A DNA stretch of 44,590 bases from Verrucomicrobiia bacterium (GCA_030430255.1 JAUIGD010000008.1:1-44590), one strand, 5' to 3'; positions 17,285 through 26,269 are shown, counted from the first letter of the stretch. Made by a program: numbers and translations. Notes: generated by a model from the letters alone, not told the origin.

Positions 17285-17457
17285 CCGGATCGATCCCCGT
17301 TCCCGCAGGCGAGGCGCCGCCATTCGTTGACGCCCGATCGACGGCGGCAGCGATCGGTGCGCGGCTGACTCCCCCCCTTGCGCCACCCGGCCCCGACGTC
17401 ACCGCCCTCAGCACCACCCCGGGGGGCCGCAGCCCCGGGCCCGGTGATCGATTCCGG
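17285..17457 (-). repeat. R2 MITE-like element, inverted diverged copy
   Basis: Reverse-oriented R2 copy. The ends are CCGGATCGATCCCCGTTCCC and GGGCCCGGTGATCGATTCCGG. The interior carries GCAGGCGAGGCGCCGCCATT, the complement of the AATGGCGGCGCCTCGCCTGC block in other copies. More diverged than the 26-kb pair. It fills most of the gap between tRNA-Arg and the M28 peptidase gene; the rest of that gap shows nothing. Confidence 0.65.
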
Positions 17458-17580
17458 CAAAAGCCTCCTTCCCGGGATGGGGGCTGTCGAACTCGAAGCG
17501 CGACGTCCACGACCGACGACATCGGTAGGACGCAGAGGCCACCGAACCGCTGCGCTGCCCATCGCCCCCCCAATCACCCG

Positions 17581-18561
17581 CTACCCGCCGAAGCGCTCCT
17601 GCAGCAACTGGGTCATCACGTCGCCGATGAGTTTCAAGCTCTTCGGGGAGACGTTCTCCAACCGGTCGAGTTCGGTATGCCAACGGCGCGCGCCGGAAGC
17701 TTCCCCGCGGCGGATGTAGTCGGCATCGATGACGTTGAGCGCCGGGATCCCGGCACGATTGAGGTGGATGTGGTCGTCGAGGATCTCGCCGCCGTACATG
17801 CCGAAACGCGAGCGGACTCCGACCGCCTTCGCCGCCGCGTATAGCTCGAGCAACAAGGGGCGCGGAGAGTCGTTGGGAGGGTCGATGCGCAGGGCGAGAT
17901 CGCCGACCAAGTCGAGGACGAAGGCGGCTTCGGGGCGGGCCTCGGGGTCAGCTCTCCGCCAGAGCTTGGAGTATTCCAGGCTGCCGTAGAGGCCATCGAC
18001 ATTGATGGCGATGTTCTCGCCCACCGCCTCCTCGCCGTCGAAAAACACCAGTTCCACCCGCGCGGCGATGGCGGGTGCCCCGGCCAAGGTGCGCGCGAGT
18101 TCGAGCAAGACCCCGGTGCTGGAGCCGCCGTCGTTGGCGCCATCGAATCGGATCCCCTCCATGATCTTCGTGTCGTAGTGCGAACAGAGCAGCACCATCC
18201 CACCACCCCGCTGCCAGTCAGGGTCCGCATCCCCGACCTCGCCACCACCGGCGAAACGGGCGCGCAGGTTCACCATCGGCAACTCGCCCGCGGGGGTCTT
18301 GGCGACGAAGGGCTCGCGGCGCACAGCCCACCCGAAACCTCGCAATTCGGCCTCGATGTAGTCTTGAGCCTTCGCGATCGCCTCGGAGCCGGGTTCGCGG
18401 GGGCCGAAACTCACCTGCTTCTGCACGTGGGCAAAGGCGCGCTCGCCGTCGAACTCGCCGATCTCCGAAACCGATGGCTTCCCGAGCATCAGGACGAGCA
18501 GCGCCACGACCGCAGCGAGCACACCGGCCAGGGCGAAAGGGAGGGTACGCGGATGAGCCAT
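17581..18561 (-). CDS. M28-family zinc peptidase / glutaminyl-peptide cyclotransferase-like
   Basis: 326-aa protein with an N-terminal signal anchor (about 7-27, LPFALAGVLAAVVALLVLML) and an M28 zinc fold of the glutaminyl-cyclase type. The expected motifs occur in order: VLLCSHYDTK, FDGANDGGSSTGVLLELAR (zinc Asp), VELVFFDGEEAVGEN (Glu-Glu), AFVLDLVGD, GGEILDDHIHLNRAGIPALNVI, and RRWHTELDRLENVSPKSL (zinc His). The DDHI and WHT..D..EN motifs are closer to glutaminyl cyclases, which form N-terminal pyroglutamate, than to aminopeptidases, but activity cannot be settled by eye. It probably acts in the periplasm. It starts 30 bp after parB on the same strand, so it likely shares its transcript. 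Confidence 0.87.
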   Translation of the reverse strand: MAHPRTLPFALAGVLAAVVALLVLMLGKPSVSEIGEFDGERAFAHVQKQVSFGPREPGSEAIAKAQDYIEAELRGFGWAVRREPFVAKTPAGELPMVNLRARFAGGGEVGDADPDWQRGGGMVLLCSHYDTKIMEGIRFDGANDGGSSTGVLLELARTLAGAPAIAARVELVFFDGEEAVGENIAINVDGLYGSLEYSKLWRRADPEARPEAAFVLDLVGDLALRIDPPNDSPRPLLLELYAAAKAVGVRSRFGMYGGEILDDHIHLNRAGIPALNVIDADYIRRGEASGARRWHTELDRLENVSPKSLKLIGDVMTQLLQERFGG

Positions 18562-18591
18562 CCTGGGGAATCGGGCACGCCGTTTGAAACC

Positions 18592-19491
18592 CTACGCGAC
18601 CCCCATGAGTTCGAGGAGGCGGTCGAGGTCATCGTTGCCGTAGTATTCGATCTCGATCTTGCCTTTCTTCGTGCCGTGGTGGATCTGCACCTGGGTCGCG
18701 AGGCGCTGCCGCAGGCGCTCCTGCACCTCGGCGATCGCGGCAGCGACGTCCGACCCCGCGGAGCCGGCGCGGGTGTCGGCGGTCTTCTTTTCTCCCGGGT
18801 GGAGGAACTCCGAGACCAACTTCTCGGCCGCCCGGACGGTGAGCCCGCGCTTGATGATCTGCTCCGCGAGCAGGTTCTGGTCGGTCTTGCGCTTCACCCC
18901 GAGCAACGCCTTCGCGTGACCGGTGGTGATGCGCCCTCCGACCAGGTGCTCGCGCCCCTCCGCCGACAGGTCTAACAACCGCATGGAATTCGCCACCGTG
19001 GCGCGATTCTTCCCGACCCGCGCGGCGATCTGCTCTTGGGTGAGCTCGAACTCCTTCGCCAGACGGACGTAGGCCTCCGCTTCCTCGACCGGGTTGAGGT
19101 CCTCGCGCTGGAGGTTCTCGATGAGCGCCATCTCCAGCACGTCGCGGTCGCTGGCTTCGCGGGCGATGACCGGCACCGCCTCCAGGCCCAACCTCTGCGC
19201 CGCGCGGAACCGGCGCTCGCCGGCGATGAGCTCGAGCTTGCCGCCCTCGGCGCGGCGGACGATCAGCGGCTGGATGATGCCGTGCTCGCGGATCGACTCG
19301 ACAAGTTCGTCCAGAGCGCTGTCGGAGAATTGTTTGCGGGGTTGCAGCGGGCTGGGGACGATGTCGGCGACGCGCGCTTCGACCACCATCTCGCCCGGAG
19401 CCGGGTCGGCGGCGGTCGGCGCGGGCGCACCACTGCGATCGACGCGCCCGATGAGCGCGCCCAGTCCTCGTCCTAACGCCGGTTTGGCCAT
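18592..19491 (-). CDS. parB: chromosome-partitioning protein ParB (Spo0J/Noc family)
   Basis: 299-aa ParB, a CTP-dependent DNA clamp that loads at parS and spreads to direct chromosome segregation and SMC loading. It opens MAKPALGRGLGALIG, the typical short N-terminus that contacts ParA. Next come IVPSPLQPRKQF, the CTP-binding GERRFRAAQRLGL box and ENLQREDLNPVEEAEAY, then a helix-turn-helix (LTQEQIAARVGKNRATVANSMRLL) and a C-terminal dimerisation segment (IEIEYYGNDDLDRLLELM). ATG 19491 is fixed by the conserved N-terminus. Unusually, no parA is upstream: the gene before it, ending 5 bp away, is a CHASE2 cyclase. I found no clear parS-like 16-mer nearby. Confidence 0.96.
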   Translation of the reverse strand: MAKPALGRGLGALIGRVDRSGAPAPTAADPAPGEMVVEARVADIVPSPLQPRKQFSDSALDELVESIREHGIIQPLIVRRAEGGKLELIAGERRFRAAQRLGLEAVPVIAREASDRDVLEMALIENLQREDLNPVEEAEAYVRLAKEFELTQEQIAARVGKNRATVANSMRLLDLSAEGREHLVGGRITTGHAKALLGVKRKTDQNLLAEQIIKRGLTVRAAEKLVSEFLHPGEKKTADTRAGSAGSDVAAAIAEVQERLRQRLATQVQIHHGTKKGKIEIEYYGNDDLDRLLELMGVA

Positions 19492-19496
19492 AGCAG

Positions 19497-21446
19497 CTAG
19501 GCTAGGCGAGGGCTCGGCGCGCCGCAAGTCATGCCCGGCGGCAAATCGTCGAGCCCCGCAGGCGCCCACAGCTCCACCGCCGCCTCGCGGCCGCGGGGGG
19601 TGAATTCGCCGAGGCGCCGGAGCGGCAGCTGCGCCGCATCGATCTGTGCAGCGACCGCGCCGCTCAACAGAACCGCCTCCCCGCGCTCCTTGGTCATGCC
19701 TTCGATCCGCGACGCGAGGTTGACCGTGTCGCCGATGACGGTGAGCTCGGTCTTGGCCGCGGAGCCGATATTGCCGAACACCGCCGGCCCCTGATGCACC
19801 CCGATCCCGACCGCGAGCTCCAGCCTGCCCTCGGAGCGCCACTTGGCGTTCAGCGCCGCCAGCCGCCCGGTCATCTCGCACGCGCACGCCGCGGCGGCGC
19901 GGGCGTCGACACCGAGGTCGCCACCCGGGCGGACCGCCCCCCACACCGCCATCACGGCATCGCCGATGAACTTGTCCACCATGCCGCCGTGGGCGTGGAC
20001 ACAGGCGACCATCGCCTCGAGGTACTCGTTGAGCTGGGCGACGATCTCCCGCTCGTCGGCATGCTCACATTTGGAGGTGAAGCCGCGCAGGTCGGAGAAG
20101 AGGACGGTCACCGTCAGGCGGCGGCCGCCGAGCGATTCCAGAAAATCGTCCGGGCTGGCGAGGATCTCGTCGCTCAACTCGGGGGCCACGTAGCGGTCGA
20201 GCGCGCGCCTGAGCAGCCGCTTCTCCCGCCGCTCGCGCGCCAGCTGGGCACCGAAGCAGAGCGTCCCCGCGAACAGGAAAGTGCCGATCGGGAACACCCC
20301 GGTCAGCATCAAGCCGGCGTTGTAGACCCACACGGCGGCGACCGCGTAGAGCGCGGCGACGGAGAACAACGCCAGCAAGCCCGCCACCGGCCGACGCGCC
20401 AGCGAGACCAACACCAACGCGCACCCCGCGCCGAGCAGGATCAACGCCGCGCGCAGCGGCGGCGCCGCCCAGCGGAAGAAGTCGCCCTCGAGCGCGTTGC
20501 CGATCGCGCTCAGGTGCACCTGTGGGCCACGCAGCGTACCGGCCGGGGTCAGCACATCGTCGCGGTCGTCCTCGATGTTCGAGGCGCCACCGACGACGAC
20601 GATCTTGCCGCGGAAGAACTCGCCGGAGCCGTAGTTGCGGTGCCACGTCTCATCCCAGAGGACGCTATAGAGCGGCAGCGGCTCGGGCGGCGCTGCAGGG
20701 AACCGCATTCCGAGCGCCCCGGCGTCAACGGGATACTCAAAGTCCCGCCCGGCCTGCTCGAGGGCGCGCATCGCCAGCGGGACGTAGCCCGCGCCGGGCG
20801 CCCGCCGGTCGAGCTGGACCCGCGGTGCCGCATCCCACACCCGCTCGTCGATCCGCGACCAGAACGTCACCGACCCGAGCCGGGCGTCGCCCTCCCCGCC
20901 GGGCTGCAACACACTGGCCGCAGGCACTTTGAACGTCCACATCTCAGCCCGGACCCTCCCTTCGCCGGAGACCCGCACGAACTCGCCGCCAATCACGACG
21001 CGCCCGGCGTGCCCGTCGAGGAAGGCCTTGAACTCCGCATCGCCGGGGGTCTCGTGGGGAAAGACCATGTCGAAGACCACCGCGTCCGCTCCGGCCCCGA
21101 GCAATCGCTCGCCGAGCGCCGCCCAGACCTCTCGCCCGAAAGGCTTGCCGAAACTCATCGACTCCAGCGCCGGCGAGGATGCGATCTCCCACTCCTCGAG
21201 ACCGCTCATTTCTAACAAATTGGCGGAGACATCATCGAGGCCGACGAAGACCAGGTCCGCCCGTTCGGGCAGCGGCCTCCCCCAGCCCACCACCGCACGC
21301 GCGAAGGCCAGTTCAGCGCGCTCGCCGGCCTCGAACCAGCCCGCCCACGGCAATGCCACCCCGCCGAGCAGGCCGAGCACCGCCGCCACCGCGCAAAGCG
21401 CGGCGTACGGGCGCCAGAGCGGGCGGCTTGGGGGTCGGCGTGGCAT
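19497..21446 (-). CDS. CHASE2-domain class III adenylate/guanylate cyclase
   Basis: 649-aa membrane cyclase. TM1 (about 15-35) is followed by an extracytoplasmic CHASE2 domain (about 40-325): VFVGLDDVSANLL, GADAVVFDMVFPHE, VVIGGEF, FFRGKIVVVGGAS, and the closing GPQVHLSAIGNALEGDF. Then come three membrane helices (about 330-350, 355-377, 379-401), a short linker and a class III catalytic domain (about 440-635). It carries both metal Asp (D452 in LFSDLRGFTS, D496 in DKFIGDAVMAVWG), base-selecting Lys492, and the transition-state Asn576/Arg580 in GDTVNLASRIEG, so it should be active; the Lys favours ATP. Its stop lies 5 bp before parB's start. It is divergent from an outer-membrane barrel gene and a FecR-domain gene. 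Confidence 0.94.
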   Translation of the reverse strand: MPRRPPSRPLWRPYAALCAVAAVLGLLGGVALPWAGWFEAGERAELAFARAVVGWGRPLPERADLVFVGLDDVSANLLEMSGLEEWEIASSPALESMSFGKPFGREVWAALGERLLGAGADAVVFDMVFPHETPGDAEFKAFLDGHAGRVVIGGEFVRVSGEGRVRAEMWTFKVPAASVLQPGGEGDARLGSVTFWSRIDERVWDAAPRVQLDRRAPGAGYVPLAMRALEQAGRDFEYPVDAGALGMRFPAAPPEPLPLYSVLWDETWHRNYGSGEFFRGKIVVVGGASNIEDDRDDVLTPAGTLRGPQVHLSAIGNALEGDFFRWAAPPLRAALILLGAGCALVLVSLARRPVAGLLALFSVAALYAVAAVWVYNAGLMLTGVFPIGTFLFAGTLCFGAQLARERREKRLLRRALDRYVAPELSDEILASPDDFLESLGGRRLTVTVLFSDLRGFTSKCEHADEREIVAQLNEYLEAMVACVHAHGGMVDKFIGDAVMAVWGAVRPGGDLGVDARAAAACACEMTGRLAALNAKWRSEGRLELAVGIGVHQGPAVFGNIGSAAKTELTVIGDTVNLASRIEGMTKERGEAVLLSGAVAAQIDAAQLPLRRLGEFTPRGREAAVELWAPAGLDDLPPGMTCGAPSPRLA

Positions 21447-21827
21447 CGGTGGTTGGGAGCCTGCAGCGTGTTTTGAAAACGGATCTTGGACGCGACGGCG
21501 GGAGGTCTTCGCCGCTGGCGAGCCGCGGTGGGGGACAGGGCGGCCCCCGCGGCCGAGCCGGAACGGAACGGAACCTGCCGCGGAGCGACCCGCTACAAGG
21601 CACCTTCATCCGGCGCAGCCGACAGCATCGAAACACGGAAGACCGGACGCCGCGAGGCGTTTTCGGTCACCCCAATCCGGCGGTCAGCCCTCAGGCCTTC
21701 GGACTGAACGGCGGGGGCGATCGGGATCGCCGCCGGTGCAGAGAAGGCCGACCGCCCCCCAAGAGAGTTGGCGAATTGGCTTGTCACCCTGAGAACGAGG
21801 GGCTAAGCACCTCACGGACAGCGACTC
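21447..21827. other. divergent intergenic region, with one degenerate 'GTCACCCTGAG' repeat motif
   Basis: About 380 bp between the divergent cyclase and outer-membrane gene starts, which must hold both promoters. GTCACCCTGAGAACGAGG (21783-21800), followed by GGGCTAAGCACCTCA, is a degraded version of the motif inside R1 elements. I see no clear promoter boxes and no gene. Confidence 0.4.
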
Positions 21828-22772
21828 ATGCAACCCACACGCATCGCAGCCGCCGCACTGGCGGCGATTTCCTTGAGCCCCGTCGCGCTGCTCGCCCAAG
21901 CAGGGCAAATTGAGACCGCCGAGACCGAGCCCCCCCTCGACCGGGCCGCCGGCTCAGCGGTCGCGCTCACCTCGCCCGCAGGCCAGCCGCGCAGCTACGC
22001 TCCCCTCAGCCCCGGCGATGACGACCTCGGCGAACAGCTGCTCCTCTACCGCGCCGATCAGTACCGGCCCTTGCGACTCCACGGCGGCACCGAAGGCCAC
22101 TGGACTTCGAATGCCTCCCTCGTCGACGACGGGGAGAGGGACGACTTCTTCTGGCGGTTTGCCGCCGGAGCCGACTTCGTCCCCCACCTGACCGGCAACC
22201 TCTACGCCGATCTGGGTGCGAACTACGGTTGGTTCCGCTACGATTCGCTGGCCGAGCTGGATTTCGAGGCGCTCGATGCCCGCGCGGGGCTGTTGCACGT
22301 GTTCCGCGACGCCGGCGACCTCTCGGTCTTCGCGCGCTACCGCTTCACGCACCTGACCGGCTCCGGCGGAGCAGGCGGCACGCTGTTCGAAGACCACGCC
22401 CTCGAGCTCGGCGCCTACCGCCCCGTGCCGCTCTGGCGCGACGGCGCTGGCTACCTCGCTTGGGTCTCCAGCTTCGCGCTCGATGCCGATCCCGACTACG
22501 CCCGCCGCGACGAGCACAGCCTCCTGGCTGGCTACCGGCACCTGTTCACCGACCGCCTGAGCGCCGGCGCCTACTACCGCTTCTCCGTCCATGACTACCG
22601 CGGCCGCACCGACCTGAACCACCAGCTGGGTGCGCACCTCGACTTCCGCCTCAACGCGTTGGCGGCGCTGCGCGCATCTGCTGGCTACCGACTGAACGAC
22701 TCCGACCTCGCCGGCGCCGATTACCAGGCCTTCAGCGCCGGGGCGAACCTCGGCGTCGCGATCGAATTCTGA
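21828..22772 (+). CDS. outer-membrane beta-barrel protein
   Basis: 314-aa predicted outer-membrane protein. The signal peptide MQPTRIAAAALAAISLSPVALLAQA is followed by an acidic region and then alternating amphipathic strands rich in Tyr/Trp/Phe: NLYADLGANYGWFRYDS, SVFARYRFTHL, SLLAGYRHLF, LSAGAYYRFSVHDY, QLGAHLDFRLN. It ends in NLGVAIEF, the terminal Phe expected for BAM recognition. There is no plug domain or TonB box, so a small porin-like or surface-exposed barrel is likely; no substrate can be named. The FecR-domain gene starts 16 bp downstream, so the two are probably co-expressed. Confidence 0.78.
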   Translation: MQPTRIAAAALAAISLSPVALLAQAGQIETAETEPPLDRAAGSAVALTSPAGQPRSYAPLSPGDDDLGEQLLLYRADQYRPLRLHGGTEGHWTSNASLVDDGERDDFFWRFAAGADFVPHLTGNLYADLGANYGWFRYDSLAELDFEALDARAGLLHVFRDAGDLSVFARYRFTHLTGSGGAGGTLFEDHALELGAYRPVPLWRDGAGYLAWVSSFALDADPDYARRDEHSLLAGYRHLFTDRLSAGAYYRFSVHDYRGRTDLNHQLGAHLDFRLNALAALRASAGYRLNDSDLAGADYQAFSAGANLGVAIEF

Positions 22773-22788
22773 CCCCGCCACCGACGCC

Positions 22789-23754
22789 ATGAAACCCCTC
22801 CATCTCCTCGCCGGCGCGGTCGTCCTCTGCCTGGCCCCCGCCGCTCCCGCCGCCCGCTTCACCTCCGCCGAGGTCACGCGCGCCATCAACGACGTGCGGG
22901 TTCTACTCGCCGACGGCGCCAATTCGAAAGCCGACCCCGGCCGCCGTCTCTCCGGGGGAGAGGGTCTCTTCACCGGGGCTCGGTCGCGCGCCGAACTCAC
23001 CTTCCCAGATGACTCGATCATCCGGCTGGGGCAGCATACGACCTTCTCGTTCACCGCCGGCAAGCGCGAGATCGATCTGCGGGGCGGCACCCTCCTGATC
23101 CAGCAGCCGCGCTGGCGGGGACGCACCGAGTTGCGCACCGCCGCCGTCTCCGCCGCGATCACCGGGACGACGGTGATGCTCGAGACACCGCGCGAACCCG
23201 ATCCGGGAGGGGTCGAGAAGCTGCTCGTCATCGAGGGCTCCCTCCGCTTCAACCTCGTCGCCGCACCGCGCCAATCGATGACCCTCCGCGCGGGGGAGAT
23301 GGTCTCCTTCCGCAGCGACGCCAGGCAGCTGCCGGAGAAGCAGCAGTTCGACATCGGGCGCCTGCTCGAGACTTCGGAGCTGGCGGGGCGCCAATTCCGA
23401 CCGCTACCCGGGCTCGGGGCGATGGCTGAAGCAGAGGCCGAACAGGACGAGCAGAAACGTCGCGGCCGCCTCCTCGCCGCCCCCCTCGGGCGCCTGCCGC
23501 GCGGCCCGTTCGGGATCGGCATCCTCGGCGGCGACCCCCTCAACGAAGCGCATGAGGTGCGCAACCGGCTGCCCCAGCCCGCGCCTCCGCCGGAACCGGT
23601 CGCGGCGCCCGAACCGCCGGACGACCCGACTCCTCCCCCGCCTCCCCCCCCCTCCGATACGGACCCGCGCGACCCGACCGGGGGCGGCGGCAACAACAAC
23701 CCCGGCGGCGACCCCTTCGGCGGCGCCGGCGGCCCCAACGGCGGCACGCCTTAA
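22789..23754 (+). CDS. FecR-domain secreted protein with proline-rich tail
   Basis: 321-aa exported protein. The signal peptide (MKPLHLLAGAVVLCLAPAAPAA) is followed by a FecR domain (about 35-150): GARSRAELTFPDDSIIRLGQHTTFSF, IDLRGGTLLIQQP, AAVSAAITGTTVMLE, LLVIEGSLRFN and the closing MTLRAGEMVSF. A charged helical region (AEAEAEQDEQKRRGR) and a long Pro/Gly/Asn-rich tail (from about 262) come next. Free-standing FecR proteins of this kind are periplasmic and, unlike iron-signalling FecR, lack a transmembrane anti-sigma region; none is seen here. They often neighbour CHASE2 cyclases, and one is divergently encoded ~1.3 kb away. It lies between the barrel gene and an ABC exporter. Confidence 0.88.
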   Translation: MKPLHLLAGAVVLCLAPAAPAARFTSAEVTRAINDVRVLLADGANSKADPGRRLSGGEGLFTGARSRAELTFPDDSIIRLGQHTTFSFTAGKREIDLRGGTLLIQQPRWRGRTELRTAAVSAAITGTTVMLETPREPDPGGVEKLLVIEGSLRFNLVAAPRQSMTLRAGEMVSFRSDARQLPEKQQFDIGRLLETSELAGRQFRPLPGLGAMAEAEAEQDEQKRRGRLLAAPLGRLPRGPFGIGILGGDPLNEAHEVRNRLPQPAPPPEPVAAPEPPDDPTPPPPPPPSDTDPRDPTGGGGNNNPGGDPFGGAGGPNGGTP

Positions 23755-23773
23755 CGGCCGCGCGCCCCATCGC

Positions 23774-24685
23774 ATGTCCGACGCGGTCCGCCTGAGCGGC
23801 GTCACCAAACGTTACGGCGACCAGATCGCCGTCCGCGACCTCGACCTCGCCGTGCCGGCGGGGTCGGTGTATGGCTTCATCGGTCCGAACGGGTCGGGCA
23901 AGACCACCACGATCCGCATGGTGCTGCACATCATCGATCCCGATCGTGGCTCCATCGAGGTGTTGGGGCGCAGCGGCACCCGCGCCGCCAACGACGATAT
24001 CGGCTACCTCCCCGAGGAGCGCGGCCTCTACCGCAAGATGTCCGCGGAGCGCCTGCTGTCCTACTTCGGGACCCTCAAAGGGATGACGCCCCGCCGCGCC
24101 CGCTCCGATGGCCTCGCCTGGCTCGAGCGGCTCGGGATCGCCGACGCGGCGAAGAAGAAGGTCGAGGCGCTCTCCAAAGGGATGGCGCAGAAGGTGCAGT
24201 TCATCGCGTCCGCCATCTCCGAACCCGCCCTCCTCATCCTCGACGAACCTTTCTCCGGGCTCGACCCCGTCAACCTCGACCTCGTGCGCCGCGAGATCCT
24301 CCGCCTGCGCGATGCCGGCACCACGGTGATCTTCTCCACCCACGATATGGCGTCCGCCGAGGCCATGTGCGATTCCATTTTCATGATCTGCCGAGGCGAC
24401 AAGGTGCTCGACGGCACGCTCGCCGACATCAAGGCGCGCTACGGCGAGGACACCCTGCGCGTGTCCTGCGCAGAGGGCGCCGCACCGGTCCGGGCGCTGA
24501 GGGGGATCGATGAGATCCGCGATCTAGGCAGCCACCAAGAACTACACACACGCCGCGACCCCGGCGAAGTCCTGCGCGAACTCGCCGCCACCGCAGCGGT
24601 GCGCCACTTCGAAATCCAGCAGCCGACCTTGCACGACATCTTCGTGCGCATCGCCGACCGGCCGGGAGGCGCGAACGATGAATAA
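23774..24685 (+). CDS. ABC-2 type exporter ATPase (NatA-like)
   Basis: 303-aa ABC ATPase. Walker A GPNGSGKTT is at 37-45, the Q-loop region about 75-85 (IGYLPEERGLYRKM), the signature LSKGMAQK at 133-140, Walker B LLILDE at 153-158, then PFSGLDP and the H-loop STHD. The YLPEERGLY segment and the C-terminal ~80-residue DUF4162-like extension are typical of the NatA/ABC-2 branch that pairs with NatB permeases. The start at ATG 23774 gives MSDAVRLSGVTKRYGD, the family's usual opening. The permease gene follows with an 8-bp overlap, so translation is coupled. Substrate unknown; NatAB exports sodium in Bacillus, but many relatives move other compounds. Confidence 0.93.
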   Translation: MSDAVRLSGVTKRYGDQIAVRDLDLAVPAGSVYGFIGPNGSGKTTTIRMVLHIIDPDRGSIEVLGRSGTRAANDDIGYLPEERGLYRKMSAERLLSYFGTLKGMTPRRARSDGLAWLERLGIADAAKKKVEALSKGMAQKVQFIASAISEPALLILDEPFSGLDPVNLDLVRREILRLRDAGTTVIFSTHDMASAEAMCDSIFMICRGDKVLDGTLADIKARYGEDTLRVSCAEGAAPVRALRGIDEIRDLGSHQELHTRRDPGEVLRELAATAAVRHFEIQQPTLHDIFVRIADRPGGANDE

Positions 24686-25940
24686 GATCTTCCAGATCGC
24701 CCGCACCGAGTTTCTCAACTCGCTGCGCAGCAAGGCCTTCATCATCGGCGCGCTCGCGGTACCGCTATTCTCAGGCATCGCGTGGGCGGCGATCCAGATC
24801 TCGAACAAACAGTCGGATTCCGGCGAGAGGCGCTTCGCCGTGATCGATGGGACCGGGCGCCTGTTCGGGGCCATCGAAGCCGCCGCCGCCGGTCGCACCG
24901 CAGCCCCCCCGTTCGCCCCCGAGAGCATCGCTCCCGGAGCCGACAAGGCGGGGCAGATCATCGCCCTGTCCACCCGGGTCCGCGACAAGGAGCTGTTCGG
25001 CTTTTTCGTCATCGACGCCGGGCTCATCGAAGGCGGGGCTGCGGCGGCGCTCGACTACTACACGGGCACGCCGACCAATCGCGACCTGCCGAGCTGGGTG
25101 CGCGAGGTGGTGGCGAGGGAGGTATCACGCCTGCGATTCTCAGACGAACAGATCGACCGCGAAAAGATCGAGTGGGCGATCGAGCCTCCCCCATTCCGCG
25201 AGATGCGCCTCGCCGAGGATGAGGACGAACTCAACGCCGAGTTCGGCAAGTCCGACCAGATCCGCCATTTCGGCGTCCCCTTCATCATGACGTTCCTGAT
25301 GTTCGTCATGGTCATGACCTCGGCCCCGGCCTTGCTCACTACCGCGCTCGAAGAACGCATGAACAAGATCTCCGAGTTCCTCGTCTCCGCAGTCAGCCCG
25401 TTCGGGCTGTTGATGGGCAAGCTCGCCGGCGCCATCGGCACGGCCATGGTGCTCGCCACCCTCTACCTCGCCGCCGGGGTGGGCTTCGCCGCACACTATG
25501 GCGTCCTCGCGGAGATCCCGCCCTCGCTGTTCCTCTGGTTCTACTTCTTCCTCGCGCTCGCCGTGATGACCTACGGCAGCATCTGCGTCGCGATCGGTTC
25601 GGTGTGCAACGAGGTCCGCGACGCCCAGAGCTTGATGATGCCGGTGACGCTGATGATGGTCATCCCCGTCATGATGTGGCAACCCGTTCTGCAGTCTCCG
25701 GAGAGCGCGTTCGCGAAAGGCATCACCTACTTCCCACCCGCGACGCCCGTCATGCTGGTTCTGCGGAACGCCATCCCACCCGGCTTGCCGTGGTGGGAGC
25801 TGGCGCTCGGGACGCTCGTCTGCATCGCGTTCATGCTCGCCACGGTCTGGGCGGCTGGGAAGATCTTCCGCATCGGCATCCTCGCCCAAGGCCAGACTCC
25901 GACCCTCGCACAGCTCGCCCGCTGGGTGGTCACGAAGTGA
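24678..25940 (+). CDS. ABC-2 type exporter permease (NatB-like)
   Basis: 420-aa inner-membrane permease (COG1668/NatB type). One N-terminal helix (about 18-37, SKAFIIGALAVPLFSGIAWAA) is followed by a large extracytoplasmic domain (about 40-190), then five or so helices: PFIMTFLMFVMVMTS, LMGKLAGAIGTAMVLATLYLAAGV, LFLWFYFFLALAVMTYGS, MMPVTLMMVIPVMMW, and a final one near 380-400. The cytoplasmic coupling region EERMNKISEFLVSAVSP is the conserved NatB hallmark. It overlaps the ATPase gene by 8 bp and is the last gene before the second repeat island. Its codon use matches its partner. Confidence 0.92.
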   Translation: MNKIFQIARTEFLNSLRSKAFIIGALAVPLFSGIAWAAIQISNKQSDSGERRFAVIDGTGRLFGAIEAAAAGRTAAPPFAPESIAPGADKAGQIIALSTRVRDKELFGFFVIDAGLIEGGAAAALDYYTGTPTNRDLPSWVREVVAREVSRLRFSDEQIDREKIEWAIEPPPFREMRLAEDEDELNAEFGKSDQIRHFGVPFIMTFLMFVMVMTSAPALLTTALEERMNKISEFLVSAVSPFGLLMGKLAGAIGTAMVLATLYLAAGVGFAAHYGVLAEIPPSLFLWFYFFLALAVMTYGSICVAIGSVCNEVRDAQSLMMPVTLMMVIPVMMWQPVLQSPESAFAKGITYFPPATPVMLVLRNAIPPGLPWWELALGTLVCIAFMLATVWAAGKIFRIGILAQGQTPTLAQLARWVVTK

Positions 25941-26085
25941 AGTGGCCTCGGGATCGCTCCGGCGCCCCACCCGTCCGGATGGCACCCGCCGTCCTCGGGG
26001 GGCTGGAACGCGCCTCTTGCCGTGCTCCACCCCGCGGAGCGGTCACCCCGGGCAAAGCGGTGCGCATCTCACCCATTCGTACCTG

Positions 26086-26269
26086 CTAGCCCGAATCGAT
26101 CACCAAGCTCCGGGCTGCGGCTTGCCCTCGTTGAGGCTGAGGGTGTTGGCGTTGGGATCGGCTCGGGCAGGGTGTTCACCCAGCCGCTTCGCCGATCCCT
26201 GCCGCCGCCTACTCAGCATCAGCGAATGGCGGCGCCTCGCCTGCGGATGTGGTGATCGATCCGGGCTAG
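26086..26269 (+). repeat. R2 MITE-like element, tandem copy 2
   Basis: 184 bp including CTAG at both edges (26086-26089, 26266-26269). The terminal inverted repeat is about 20 bp: CTAGCCCGAATCGATCACCA on the left and TGGTGATCGATCCGGGCTAG on the right (one mismatch). The next copy follows directly, sharing the central CTAG. The two are almost identical and so recently duplicated. No coding capacity. Confidence 0.88.

Noticed and set aside
17106-17573. Minus-strand frame containing 'APVAQLDRAPDYGSGG'
   Set aside because: This string is a well-known artefact of translating through a tRNA gene; tRNA-Arg lies here.
18592-19491. parS centromere site near parB
   Set aside because: No sequence close to the consensus TGTTNCACGTGAAACA palindrome was seen in the surrounding region.
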